In this document: positions 16,852 through 25,427 of the stretch, piece after piece
Numbering within the stretch: position 1 is the first letter of the stretch
Layout of the letters: each line of letters begins with the position of its first letter
From: Solobacterium sp.
Lineage (GTDB): Bacteria > Bacillota_I > Bacilli_A > Erysipelotrichales > Erysipelotrichaceae
Reading direction: 5' to 3'
Length of the DNA: 64,000 bases
Assembly: GCA_017469355.1 (NCBI GenBank)
Contig: JAFUGM010000031.1
Coordinates: 1-64,000, forward strand
The notes under the pieces: generated by a model
What the model saw: only the letters and a program-made list of their open reading frames with translations
What the model was told of the DNA's origin: nothing
Databases searched by the model: none
Made by a program: the position numbers and the translations under genes

Positions 16852-17104
16852 AACGTGTCTGTTCCTCTGTAAGTAATCCCGCGGAAATCAGATCAGAAAC
16901 ACTTCCTGGATTTTCGTCATTTTCCAATCGATACTGCAATACAGCAGAATCGACGGTTTTCGTCAATGCATTACAACCTTTTGTTCCGACAATGCCAAGT
17001 GTTTTCTGAATATTTGGCACCGTGAGGAGAAACAGGATCGCGATGATCGTTACGACAATCACCATTTCTAAAAGAGTAAAACCATTCTGTTGTTTAATTT
17101 TCAT
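16799..17104 (-). CDS. comGC: ComGC major competence pseudopilin
   Basis: 101 residues. Class III signal MKIKQQNG followed by FTLLEMVIVV, with cleavage after Gly8 and Glu at +5. Two cysteines, Cys44 and Cys85, could form the intramolecular disulfide known in ComGC. The ATG at 17104 has AAGGAG, so earlier in-frame ATGs inside comGB are not needed. Forms the DNA-uptake pseudopilus. Confidence 0.88.
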   Translation of the reverse strand: MKIKQQNGFTLLEMVIVVTIIAILFLLTVPNIQKTLGIVGTKGCNALTKTVDSAVLQYRLENDENPGSVSDLISAGLLTEEQTRCDDGRTISLSGGQAVAS

Positions 17105-17115
17105 TTCATTCTCCT

Positions 17116-18117
17116 TCAAATTGAACCTAGAATCGCCATTGGCAGCATCAATATCCGATAGACTGCGATGAGTACGATTCCAATTGAGACATACGTGAGC
17201 ACCTGTACGGTTCGCGTGATTTTCCTGCATTGACGCTGTGCGCGCTCCTTTGACATCACAAGATATCCTTCCAGCATCACTTCCGTATCGAGCGACGTGC
17301 AGGCAATGCGCATAAAGCGGATTAACGCAGGATCCAGCCACATCAGCTCTACGGCTTCCTGGAATGAATTTCCAAGCAGCAGTCCCCGCTCCATCACTTC
17401 TGCCAGAAATGCGATAACAGGACGTGAAGTTACGCTTTTAAGAATGCGCAGACTTTCTCTTGTGGAGACATTCATCCGGATACATTGAAGAAAGAACCGG
17501 ATGAAGTCGGCAGATTCATACTGCACATAGATCGAAGCAGGGAAATGCCTTGCGAGAAGACAGTAGAATTTGACCTGATTCGATGGTTTGTTTAACAGTA
17601 CACATCCGCTTCCTGATAGAACACATAACAGAAAAAACAGTAATCCTGACCCTCTTGCGATGATACGCATGGTCTCATAACTGCCGGTATCCACATGGAA
17701 GTTTTCCATAAGAGAAAGCAGGGAGGGCAGGCAGAACTCATTGAAGAGAATGACGCCCGCCAGAGAACACACAAACATCAAGGAAGGATAGAAGAGACCA
17801 TGAATATAGTCCTTTTTCTGTTCCTGTTCTCCCTTAACGACTTCCATGCATAACATCATTGCGTCCTTCATCGGTAGAAACGAGAGAAATCCACTCAGAT
17901 AGGTTCGATATTCCTTTGGACAAAATGTCGGAAATACCTCCTGGAGCGGGGTGCCATCAACAAGTTGTTTCCTGAGCTTCGCAAAGACCGGTCTGCTGTC
18001 GGGAGTTTCCAATAGATCAAGTGTTTCCTGAAGCGTAAACCCACTGTTCATCAAGCGGGCAATTCCTTCAAAGTCCAGCGGGTCAATCAAGGTCCTGTGC
18101 CGCCTGAGAAGGATCAA
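17116..18117 (-). CDS. comGB: ComGB pilus-assembly membrane protein (GspF family)
   Basis: 333 residues with two T2SSF-type domains and three membrane segments (LMFVCSLAGVILF, GLLFFLLCVLSGSG, VLTYVSIGIVLIAVYRILMLP). Platform protein of the competence pseudopilus. Overlaps comGA by 35 bases. Confidence 0.87.
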   Translation of the reverse strand: MILLRRHRTLIDPLDFEGIARLMNSGFTLQETLDLLETPDSRPVFAKLRKQLVDGTPLQEVFPTFCPKEYRTYLSGFLSFLPMKDAMMLCMEVVKGEQEQKKDYIHGLFYPSLMFVCSLAGVILFNEFCLPSLLSLMENFHVDTGSYETMRIIARGSGLLFFLLCVLSGSGCVLLNKPSNQVKFYCLLARHFPASIYVQYESADFIRFFLQCIRMNVSTRESLRILKSVTSRPVIAFLAEVMERGLLLGNSFQEAVELMWLDPALIRFMRIACTSLDTEVMLEGYLVMSKERAQRQCRKITRTVQVLTYVSIGIVLIAVYRILMLPMAILGSI

Positions 18118-19060
18118 TCTGTCCCAGCTCCATGGCTGTTTTAATCCTTGTAGAGAGAGGGATAAATTCTGAACTTGTTTCGTGATGAGTGAGATAGTAC
18201 GTCACCTCCTTTCGATTCATGATTTCATAGACACCAATCTTCGCTCCGTTCGTGGTGTCATAGAGCCGCTGATTGGACATTCCCGCCAGTATATCCGACA
18301 GTTGAAGCGGACTGACCCCAAGATCCTCGAGCCGGGCGATCGCAGCAGTACAGGAACCGGAATGAAGCGATGTGACGACCAAATGGCCAGTCAAGGCACA
18401 GCGCACTGCCATTTCAGCAGCGATGGAATCACGGATTTCGCCAATCATGACGATATCCGGATCATGACGCATCAGCTGTTTGATTCCGTCGGCATAAGAG
18501 AGGTTCTGACGATCATTGACTGCCAGCTGTACATACTTTTCATTCAGTACTTCAATTGGATCTTCCAGCGTAAAGATCTTCTTACCTTCCACTTCATTCA
18601 GAATCGTATAGAGAGTCGTTGTTTTTCCGCTTCCAGTAGGGCCAGAGAATACATACAACCCACTGCGGTGTAAGCAGATTTCCTGAAACCAGACAGCCTG
18701 TGATGGATCCGTGCTCAGTAGTGAGGTATTCAGTTCCCCATGATTGTTTAGAATTCTGAGTACACCGCTGGTCATCCCATAACTGGATACCACCGCAAAC
18801 CGAAGCGCAAGTGTTGTATGGTTCACCTCCGTTTCAAAGCGTCCGGTCTGAGGTTCCAGAGATGCGGAAAGATCCAGATTAGCCCGATACATCAGATAGT
18901 GGAAGAATCGAATGTCTTCCGGTTTTTCATGAATCCGCTTCATGACTCCGTTTACCCGCATCTCAATCTGACAGGATTCTTCACGGCGGATATTGAAATG
19001 AATGTCCGTCACATGATGCCTGAGCGCGAGAGTCAGGATATGTGTGAGCCGTTGTTCCAT
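18083..19060 (-). CDS. comGA: ComGA traffic ATPase
   Basis: 325-residue secretion ATPase of the GspE/PilB family that powers pseudopilus assembly for DNA uptake. Walker A GPTGSGKT (140-147), Asp-box FTLEDPIE, Walker B region MIGEIRD (205-211) and the His-box VTSLHSG are all present. The N1 domain is short, as in ComGA. Start chosen at the ATG with AGAGGTGAT; 40 extra in-frame residues upstream have no ribosome site. First gene of the seven-gene comG operon, divergent from efp. Confidence 0.92.
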   Translation of the reverse strand: MEQRLTHILTLALRHHVTDIHFNIRREESCQIEMRVNGVMKRIHEKPEDIRFFHYLMYRANLDLSASLEPQTGRFETEVNHTTLALRFAVVSSYGMTSGVLRILNNHGELNTSLLSTDPSQAVWFQEICLHRSGLYVFSGPTGSGKTTTLYTILNEVEGKKIFTLEDPIEVLNEKYVQLAVNDRQNLSYADGIKQLMRHDPDIVMIGEIRDSIAAEMAVRCALTGHLVVTSLHSGSCTAAIARLEDLGVSPLQLSDILAGMSNQRLYDTTNGAKIGVYEIMNRKEVTYYLTHHETSSEFIPLSTRIKTAMELGQIDPSQAAQDLD

Positions 19061-19161
19061 ATGATCACCTCTCACATACTCTTTAGCGAGACATTTGTGA
19101 ATCTCCACGCAGAATGTTTGAAAAATGGGTAAAAGTACCTTTGTCCAGGCAGTTGGCGTTA

Positions 19162-19189
19162 TTGACAAGAGAAGTGTCACCTGTAAAAT
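19162..19189 (+). promoter_or_regulatory. efp promoter
   Basis: TTGACA (19162-19167), 16 bases, TAAAAT (19184-19189), upstream of an AGGAG-rich leader. Confidence 0.75.
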
Positions 19190-19213
19190 TTAGGAGAACA
19201 GGAGTGACAGAAT

Positions 19214-19774
19214 ATGATCTTAGTTAATGATTTGAAACCCGGCACAACGTTTGAAAACGGCGGGAATATCTATCAGGTGCTTGATATTGACCACAATAAG
19301 ACGGCCATGCGCCAGATGATTGTCAAGGTAAAGGTAAAAAATCTCCGTACCGGCGTCATCAATGAAATCTCCTTCACGGGAGGTGATAAGGTTGAACCGG
19401 CGCATATCGATAAGAAGGAAATGCAGTATCTGTATGATGACGGTGAGAACTTCGTATTCATGGACAATGAGACCTATGATCAGATTGAGATCCCGAAGAG
19501 TCGGCTGGAATGGGAAAAGCAGTTCATGAAAGAAAATGACACAGTTACCATCTCTATGTATGGGGCCAGTGAAATTCTCGGTGTAATTCTGCCGGATAAG
19601 GTGGAACTGCAGATTGTGGAATGCGAACAGGCCGTAAAAGGGGATACCGCTACTTCCGCATCCAAGAATGCGAAAGTGGAAACCGGTCTTGAGATAAAAG
19701 TTCCGCTGTTTATTCAAAATGGAGAAGTGGTTCTGATTTCCACCGCAGACGGAAAATACTCTGGAAGAGCCTGA
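19214..19774 (+). CDS. efp: Elongation factor P
   Basis: Relieves ribosome stalling at polyproline. 186 residues with the KOW-like domain and two OB domains, ending in the usual DGKYSGRA. The loop that enters the peptidyl-transferase centre reads HNKTAMRQM (27-35), so residue 32, where many bacteria carry a modified Lys or Arg, is Met (codon 19307-19309). The rest of the protein is normal and the gene has its own promoter and terminator. Confidence 0.95.
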   Translation: MILVNDLKPGTTFENGGNIYQVLDIDHNKTAMRQMIVKVKVKNLRTGVINEISFTGGDKVEPAHIDKKEMQYLYDDGENFVFMDNETYDQIEIPKSRLEWEKQFMKENDTVTISMYGASEILGVILPDKVELQIVECEQAVKGDTATSASKNAKVETGLEIKVPLFIQNGEVVLISTADGKYSGRA

Positions 19775-19780
19775 TTGGAT

Positions 19781-19808
19781 AAGTGCTGTAACCCGCAGCA
19801 CTTTTTTG
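19781..19808 (+). terminator. Terminator after efp
   Basis: AAGTGCTG / CAGCACTT hairpin and TTTTTT. Confidence 0.85.
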
Positions 19809-19909
19809 TTTCTTAATTCGTTCAAAAACCGTGATAAATCCCTGCATGCGAGGATATTTACGTTTATAATTAAAACTGTTCCGCAGTCGTGCTGCGGAAG
19901 GATTTCTTT

Positions 19910-22819
19910 ATGGCCAAATCGAAGAAGAATCAGCCGAAATCGAAGGGTTCTGCTAAGACGAAACAGAACAGCACTTCGAATGGGCAGAAAGGAAAAAAGA
20001 ATACTGGTCAGGCGACAAGTCAGGCGCTCATTTCTGCACGGAATGAAACCGCTTATGTTCTTTTGTCTGCGATTCGTACTGCGATTGATCAGCGCTCCAT
20101 CCCGGAAGTTCAGCCGGTTAGGGGATCCTGGGCTGCCTTTAAGCAGTTTATTTCCTTCTTTGTCATCTGGGTGAAATGCCTGAATGCGTCATTCCATGAG
20201 AATACACAGGTAGACTTGCGTCATCAACAGGTAAAAACAATCTATTCGAAAGAAAATGCGGAAACAGCAGGTAAATATACAGGAAGATCCTTTGTTTTGT
20301 GGTTATCTACATTGGCTCAGGAAATCTATATTGTCATATATGTCTTCTTTGGTTCAATCTGGGTTTTCTTAAAGCGTTTAATCGGGAATGTTGTTTTCCA
20401 GATCGTTCGTTTCTTTACGTGGTTACACCATTGGTGGACATGGACCTCCTTAAAGATTGATATTCTCTTCCGTTATGCGACCCTGAAGATTCGCACGAAA
20501 GTCAATCTTTATCTTGGCAAGCTTGCGTATTATCGAGCCATGCGTGCTGAACAATCCGAGCGTGCTCGTCAAATAAAAGCAGCGGATGCGGCATTTGAAG
20601 CAGATAAGAAGAAGGCGGAAGCGGAAATAGATGCGGCAGAAGCACGGAATGCGAAAGCCGCAGCAGAGTTTCAGCGGATTCAGGCGGATCTTACTGCCCT
20701 GGCTTTACGACGTGAACAGGAACTGCGGCAGATTCAGGTTGAAGTTGAAACAAAAGAAGCTGCCGAGAAGGAATTACTCACTTTACAGCAGGCGGATGAA
20801 ACATCATTTATTTCATTGGAAGAAACCCATCGTGAAGCTGCAGCAGCACGGGAACAGTTCCAGAAGGGACGGGAAGCTGAGCTTGAACGGCTTTCTGAAC
20901 AGTTCCGTGAACAGCAGTCTTCCTTAACGCTAGAACAGGGGCAGGAAGAGTCACGGATTACTTCCGTTAGCGAAACGATTGAAGCAGCAGATGAAGTTTC
21001 ACGAAAGATTGAAGCAGAGCTGAATATACTTGCGCAGCAGCGAAAAGAGAAGGATCAGATAGTTCTTCGTGACGCTAAGCTGCGAGAAGAAGCTGAAGCT
21101 GCATTCCAGGTTTCAAAAACTGAAGAACTGGAACAGCGTACGCTGTTAGAATCAACACGCAATGAACAGCGTTCTCTGCATCTTTCGGCGTTGCAGGAAG
21201 AACTTGAAGCGAAGGAACGCATCGCTGTACTTCAGGAAGAAAGAAATCAGGAATTTGAATCAATTCGTAAAGCACAAGAAGAACAGACAAATTTAATCGT
21301 TGCCAAGACTGCTCAGGAAGCTGAACTCCGCCTTGAAGCGGAACGAAACGTGGAAGCAGAGCGTCAGCGGATTGAAGAAGCACAGCGCGCGGAAGAGCGC
21401 CGCAAGTCAGAAGAAGAGCGGAGCTGGCTGGAAGCACAACATAAGCTTGTTGTTGAGCGCCTAGCAAAAGAAGCAGAGGCAGAACGGCTCCGTCTGGAAG
21501 AAGAGCGTCGTCTTGAAGCAGAGCGTCGTCTTGAAGCAGAGCGTCTTGCGAAAGAGGCCGAAGAAAAAGCCGAAGCTGAACGCAAGGCGGAAGAAGAACG
21601 CCTTGCGAAAGAAGCAGCTGAGAAAGCAGAAGCTGAACGCAAGGCAGAAGAAGAGCGTCTCGCGAAAGAAGCCGAAGAAAAGGCTGAAACTGAGCGTAAA
21701 GCAGAAGAGGAACGCCTTGCGAAAGAAGCGGAAGAAAAGGCGCAAGCTGAACGCAAAGCAGAAGAAGAGCGTCTCGCGAAAGAAGCCGAAGAAAAGGCTG
21801 AAACTGAGCGTAAAGCAGAAGAGGAACGCCTTGCGAAAGAAGCGGAAGAAAAGGCGCAAGCTGAACGCAAAGCAGAAGAAGAGCGTCTTGCGAAAGAAGC
21901 AGCTGAGAAAGCAGAAGCTGAGCGCAAAGCGGAAGAAGAAAGCCTTGCGAAGGAAGCCGAAGAATCAGCGGAAGCGAAACATGAAGAAGAATCGGGTGAT
22001 ACTGCAGATGCGCTTGAATTAGAAGATGATTCTAGTCATAGAACGCAGGAGTTAGATAACGAACTTGATTTGAAGCCTGAACCTGCAGTATCCAAACCAA
22101 AGCGATCAAAGACGCCAGCGTTTGCGGAAACAATTGCTCGTCCTACAGTAAAGACACTTCCAGTTCACATTCCCTCAATATCGGTCCCGGAGAATCTGGA
22201 TGCGAAAGAGCTGATCACGGAAGCCAGAGATGAAACCAATGATCTGATTTATCGTCTGTTTCATGGATTGGAGTCTGCGGACCTTGGAATGGATCTCAAA
22301 CATTCGCTGATTGCACATGGAGTGAAATATATCTCTATTGGCGGAATCTTTGTGATCAGCGCATATATTTCCGCCTTGACGCAGGCAGATACCGCGATCA
22401 GTCCGGAGCTTTCACAGTATATTCTTGCATTCTTACTATTCGCATTGGGTGGGCTCATCTGTTCCTTGATTTATGGATATCTGACTGGATTCCTGATTTC
22501 AAAACTTGGAAAAGGGAAACAAACCTTGGATGTGGTCGTACGGGATGACAGTATCTACTCCATCACCAGTGTCATTGCATATGCGTTATGCGGAGTAGTC
22601 ATGATTTTCAATTCCAACAAGTTCCTGTTTGTCTTGGCCCCGATTGTGCTTCTGTCTATGATTGGTCATCTTTGGGTTATTCTCAGACGTTGCAATGGGA
22701 AAAAACTGATTTCCATATTCATCTATTTTGTTGGAATGGCTGTTGTTTGCGGAATCCTTGCGATTGTTGTTTACAATATGACCAGTTTAATTGTGAGTAT
22801 ATTTACTCCGTTGTTATAA
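19910..22819 (+). CDS. Large membrane-anchored coiled-coil protein with 19-residue repeats
   Basis: 969 residues; I do not recognise the family. Order of parts: a Lys/Ser/Gln-rich basic tail (1-45); hydrophobic stretches near residues 75-95 and 130-180, one very aromatic (FFTWLHHWWTW); a very long charged coiled coil (about 200-690) that ends in seven 19-residue repeats of the LAKEAEEKAEAERKAEEER kind; a linker; and a C-terminal domain with about five membrane segments (YISIGGIFVISAYIS, YILAFLLFALGGLICSLIYG, SVIAYALCGVVMIF, LFVLAPIVLLSMIGHLWVIL, IFIYFVGMAVVCGILAIVVY). ATG at 19910 has GGAAGG; an ATG at 19889 lacks one. The repeats resemble TolA/IgA-protease linkers in composition only. Single gene between terminators. 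A structural or envelope-spanning role is inferred. Confidence 0.75.
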   Translation: MAKSKKNQPKSKGSAKTKQNSTSNGQKGKKNTGQATSQALISARNETAYVLLSAIRTAIDQRSIPEVQPVRGSWAAFKQFISFFVIWVKCLNASFHENTQVDLRHQQVKTIYSKENAETAGKYTGRSFVLWLSTLAQEIYIVIYVFFGSIWVFLKRLIGNVVFQIVRFFTWLHHWWTWTSLKIDILFRYATLKIRTKVNLYLGKLAYYRAMRAEQSERARQIKAADAAFEADKKKAEAEIDAAEARNAKAAAEFQRIQADLTALALRREQELRQIQVEVETKEAAEKELLTLQQADETSFISLEETHREAAAAREQFQKGREAELERLSEQFREQQSSLTLEQGQEESRITSVSETIEAADEVSRKIEAELNILAQQRKEKDQIVLRDAKLREEAEAAFQVSKTEELEQRTLLESTRNEQRSLHLSALQEELEAKERIAVLQEERNQEFESIRKAQEEQTNLIVAKTAQEAELRLEAERNVEAERQRIEEAQRAEERRKSEEERSWLEAQHKLVVERLAKEAEAERLRLEEERRLEAERRLEAERLAKEAEEKAEAERKAEEERLAKEAAEKAEAERKAEEERLAKEAEEKAETERKAEEERLAKEAEEKAQAERKAEEERLAKEAEEKAETERKAEEERLAKEAEEKAQAERKAEEERLAKEAAEKAEAERKAEEESLAKEAEESAEAKHEEESGDTADALELEDDSSHRTQELDNELDLKPEPAVSKPKRSKTPAFAETIARPTVKTLPVHIPSISVPENLDAKELITEARDETNDLIYRLFHGLESADLGMDLKHSLIAHGVKYISIGGIFVISAYISALTQADTAISPELSQYILAFLLFALGGLICSLIYGYLTGFLISKLGKGKQTLDVVVRDDSIYSITSVIAYALCGVVMIFNSNKFLFVLAPIVLLSMIGHLWVILRRCNGKKLISIFIYFVGMAVVCGILAIVVYNMTSLIVSIFTPLL
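21545..21943 (+). repeat. Seven tandem 57-bp repeats inside the coiled-coil gene
   Basis: Each 57-bp unit encodes 19 residues starting LAKEA. A partial eighth unit follows to about 21990. Units 3-4 (21659-21772) and 5-6 (21773-21886) are identical 114-bp blocks, pointing to recent duplication. Confidence 0.9.
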
Positions 22820-22825
22820 CAAAGG

Positions 22826-22856
22826 AAGCGGTTCGAATTCCGGATCGCTTTTTCTT
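22826..22856 (+). terminator. Terminator after the coiled-coil gene
   Basis: AAGCGGTTCG / CGGATCGCTT hairpin with wobble pairs, followed by TTTTCTTT. Confidence 0.7.
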
Positions 22857-22890
22857 TGGGCATTCTGCTTTTCATATAGAGCTGTATGAA

Positions 22891-22896
22891 TATAAT
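22891..22896 (+). promoter_or_regulatory. -10 box of ribU transcript
   Basis: TATAAT just upstream of the FMN riboswitch; the -35 region (TTTTCA) is poor. Confidence 0.5.
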
Positions 22897-22904
22897 AGTT
22901 ATTG

Positions 22905-23062
22905 AAGAAACTCAGGGCAGGGTGAAATTCCCGACCGGCGGTAAACCCCGCGAAGCGATCTGCTTGAACTGGTGAAATTCCGGTGGCGACAGTAAAGTCT
23001 GGATGGAAGAGTTCATATCTTTTATCGGTTTCCTTGAGGTTTTTCGAAAAGCCTCTTTTTTA
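22905..23062 (+). ncRNA. FMN riboswitch (RFN element) with terminator
   Basis: Highly conserved RFN blocks are present: CAGGGCAGGGTGAAATTCCC, GACCGGCGGT, CCGCGAAGCG, the TTGAACTGGTGAAATTCCGG block, CGACAGTAAAGTCTGGATG. The element spans 22905-23012. Downstream, GAGGTTTTT / AAAAGCCTC with TTTTTT (23036-23061) is the terminator. FMN is expected to switch off ribU. Confidence 0.95.
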
Positions 23063-23086
23063 CTTGAGGCGAAAGGAGAAACCAAG

Positions 23087-23677
23087 ATGAAAAAATTTAA
23101 CACACGTACACTCGCTAAGATTGCCGTACTGGGAGCCGTCGCATTTGTGATTATGCTTTTGGAATTCCCGCTTCCCTTTGTCCCATCCTTTTACAAGCTG
23201 GACTTCAGTGAGACTGCAGTACTGATCGGAGGATTTGCGCTGGGGTGGCTTCCGGCAGTATGTATTGAAGCATTGAAGATTGTTTTGAATTTATTGTTTA
23301 CGGGTAGTACGACGGCCTATGTCGGGGAACTTGCGAACTTTCTGATCGGCTGTTCCTTTGTGGTTCCTGCCGCAGTAATCTATGGCAAAAACAAATCGCG
23401 TAGTACCGCAGTTAAAGGATTGTTGGCAGGGGGTCTATGCATGATTGTTGTTGGAGCGCTGATGAATGGACTTGTATTACTTCCCGCATATTCCTATTTC
23501 TACCATATGCCGATGGAAGTTCTGATCGGTATGGGAAGTGCGTTGATTCCTGCGATTCAAGATCGTCTGACCTTTGTGTTATTTGCGACGGTACCGTTTA
23601 ATCTGGTAAAGGCGGTTCTTGTATCTGTGCTTACTATGTTGTTATATAAACGCGTTTCTCCGCTTCTCCACAGATGA
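23087..23677 (+). CDS. ribU: Riboflavin ECF transporter S component
   Basis: 196-residue membrane protein with about six hydrophobic segments, beginning LAKIAVLGAVAFVIMLLEF and with the family segment PSFYKLDFSETAVLIGGFALG. It binds riboflavin and works with a shared ECF energising module encoded elsewhere. The FMN riboswitch upstream confirms the substrate. ATG at 23087 has AAAGGAG; earlier in-frame ATGs lie in the terminator. Confidence 0.95.
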   Translation: MKKFNTRTLAKIAVLGAVAFVIMLLEFPLPFVPSFYKLDFSETAVLIGGFALGWLPAVCIEALKIVLNLLFTGSTTAYVGELANFLIGCSFVVPAAVIYGKNKSRSTAVKGLLAGGLCMIVVGALMNGLVLLPAYSYFYHMPMEVLIGMGSALIPAIQDRLTFVLFATVPFNLVKAVLVSVLTMLLYKRVSPLLHR

Positions 23678-23700
23678 TCTCGTTTTGAAAAAAAGAATCA

Positions 23701-23709
23701 TGCTATAAT
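23701..23709 (+). promoter_or_regulatory. Extended -10 promoter of the tail-anchored protein gene
   Basis: TGCTATAAT with TTGAAA only 13 bases upstream; probably driven by the extended -10. Confidence 0.55.
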
Positions 23710-23734
23710 GTCTCTGTTTGGAGAGTTTTTGATT

Positions 23735-24751
23735 ATGGCTAACGCGAAATATTCCCGTACGGCAAAATATGAAGATCTGCGCAACCGCCTGCAGAGTGAT
23801 TCGGAGTCATCGATACAGACTCCCGATCTTTCCCAGTATGAGCAGCGTCTGAACCGGATCGCTCCGGCTCATTTCGATGCGCCGGAAGTACCGGCCCCAT
23901 CATCGCTGGATTCTGTTCATGCCCGCAGAGCTGCCTCTTATCCGGTCACGGAAGAAGCTCCTGCTGCTGCACCGGCAGTAACTAACGCACCTGTAGAAGA
24001 GACTGCACAGTCTCCTGCGTTCAGCAGCCAGTTCTTTAAGAATAATGCAAATTATACGACTGCCTTTAACAATGAATATATTGACGAGTACATCAAGGAA
24101 GTCAAGAAATATAACATTGATCAGGGAAATGCGTTATCTGCCAATACGGATCTCGATATTTTACGTAACCTACGTGGGGAGACTCCTCAGCCTGCTCCGA
24201 GAAAACCTTATCCAGACGAAGATGTTCCGGTTGCGACACAGGTACGCCCAAATCCACGTCCAGTAGTTGAACCGGAAACTCCGGCAGTTCGTGAACCGGA
24301 TACCGCGGATATTTCATTCTTTGGGAGTCCTTCCAAGCGGCCACAGGTGGAGTTCCTTGATGATGAGGAAGAAACACTGGAAGACGACGCTCCGCTCAGT
24401 GATACCCGTACGATGACCAAGGATGATATCGCAGCTGAAGTACAGCGTCTGATCAATGGCGCACAACAGAAGAAAGAAACCGTATCCAAACCGTCTTCCC
24501 GCCCTTATGAAGATACGGAATCCGGAAGTTATTATGACGATCGTTCTACCCGTCAGCAGCTACTGAATGAAACTACGCAGATGCGGGCGCAGCTGGATGA
24601 CTATGAAGATAATCTGAATGATGTGAATGATCGTATGAAACATACGAATCAGATTCTGAATATTGTTTTGATTATACTGATTATTGCGCTGGCTCTGGTG
24701 CTGGCGGTTGTGATTTACTGGGTGCTTCTTTCGAAAGGGGTAATCAGCTGA
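23735..24751 (+). CDS. Tail-anchored disordered protein of unknown function
   Basis: 338 residues from an ATG with GGAGAG; a 23708 ATG lies in the promoter. Most of it is low-complexity and rich in P, E, A, S and R, followed by a short coiled coil (TTQMRAQLDDYEDNLNDVND) and a single C-terminal membrane helix (ILNIVLIILIIALALVLAVVIYW), so the body should be cytoplasmic. Short motifs SSQFFKNN, ISFFGSP and an acidic DDEEETLEDD run stand out; two resemble motifs in the 1-896 protein and the PBP. It precedes cmk by one base, so it probably heads the cmk-der-gpsA operon. No known domain. Confidence 0.7.
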   Translation: MANAKYSRTAKYEDLRNRLQSDSESSIQTPDLSQYEQRLNRIAPAHFDAPEVPAPSSLDSVHARRAASYPVTEEAPAAAPAVTNAPVEETAQSPAFSSQFFKNNANYTTAFNNEYIDEYIKEVKKYNIDQGNALSANTDLDILRNLRGETPQPAPRKPYPDEDVPVATQVRPNPRPVVEPETPAVREPDTADISFFGSPSKRPQVEFLDDEEETLEDDAPLSDTRTMTKDDIAAEVQRLINGAQQKKETVSKPSSRPYEDTESGSYYDDRSTRQQLLNETTQMRAQLDDYEDNLNDVNDRMKHTNQILNIVLIILIIALALVLAVVIYWVLLSKGVIS

Positions 24752-24752
24752 T

Positions 24753-25424
24753 ATGCGGATTAATATTGCGATCGACGGCCCGAGTGCCGCCGGGAAAAGT
24801 ACCATTGCCAAACTGCTCTGTAAGGAGCTTGGATATGTTCATCTCGATACCGGAGCGATGTATCGCTGTACAGCATTAAAGGCATTGCGAAACAATATTC
24901 CTCTTGATGAGGAAGAGGCAGTATGCCATATGTTGGAAGGAACGGACATCACGCTGAAACCGGAAGGTTCTGTGTTTCTTGATGGAGAAGATGTCAGTAA
25001 AGCGATTCGTGAAGATGCGGTGTCCATGGCAGCAAGTGATGTCTCTAAACTCCAGCATGTACGTGCTGATCTTGTAGCGCGTCAACAGGAGATGGCCAAA
25101 GCCAAGGGTTTTATCATGGATGGGCGTGATATCGGGACGGTTGTTTTGACGGACGCGGAAGTAAAGATCTATATGACTGCTTCGGCACACGCAAGAGCAC
25201 TTCGCCGATTAAAACAGAATCAGGAGTCCGGTCTTTCCGTTTCGGATCTTGCGACGATTGAAAAGGAAATTGAAGCCAGGGACTGGCAGGATATGCATCG
25301 GGAGTTTTCTCCGTTAAAGAAAGCTGATGATGCGATAGAAGTGGATACGAGTAATCTTACGATTGAAGAAACAGTTGCCCGGATCCGTGAAATCGCTGAG
25401 CCGTTCCTGAAATTGGAGGGTTAA
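24753..25424 (+). CDS. cmk: Cytidylate kinase
   Basis: Phosphorylates CMP/dCMP. 223 residues with P-loop GPSAAGKST (9-17), DTGAMYR, MDGRDIGT and the RD-W motif IEARDWQDMHRE. Cotranscribed with der and gpsA, an order common in Bacillota. Confidence 0.96.
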   Translation: MRINIAIDGPSAAGKSTIAKLLCKELGYVHLDTGAMYRCTALKALRNNIPLDEEEAVCHMLEGTDITLKPEGSVFLDGEDVSKAIREDAVSMAASDVSKLQHVRADLVARQQEMAKAKGFIMDGRDIGTVVLTDAEVKIYMTASAHARALRRLKQNQESGLSVSDLATIEKEIEARDWQDMHREFSPLKKADDAIEVDTSNLTIEETVARIREIAEPFLKLEG

Positions 25425-25427
25425 CCT

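Noticed and set aside
19061-19213. ComK box before comGA
   Set aside because: The A-runs GAAAAAT and GTAAAAG are in the same orientation, not AAAA-N5-TTTT.
21364-21927. Ser/Ala/Phe/Arg-repeat protein on the minus strand
   Set aside because: Pure reverse reading of the 57-bp repeats of the coiled-coil gene.
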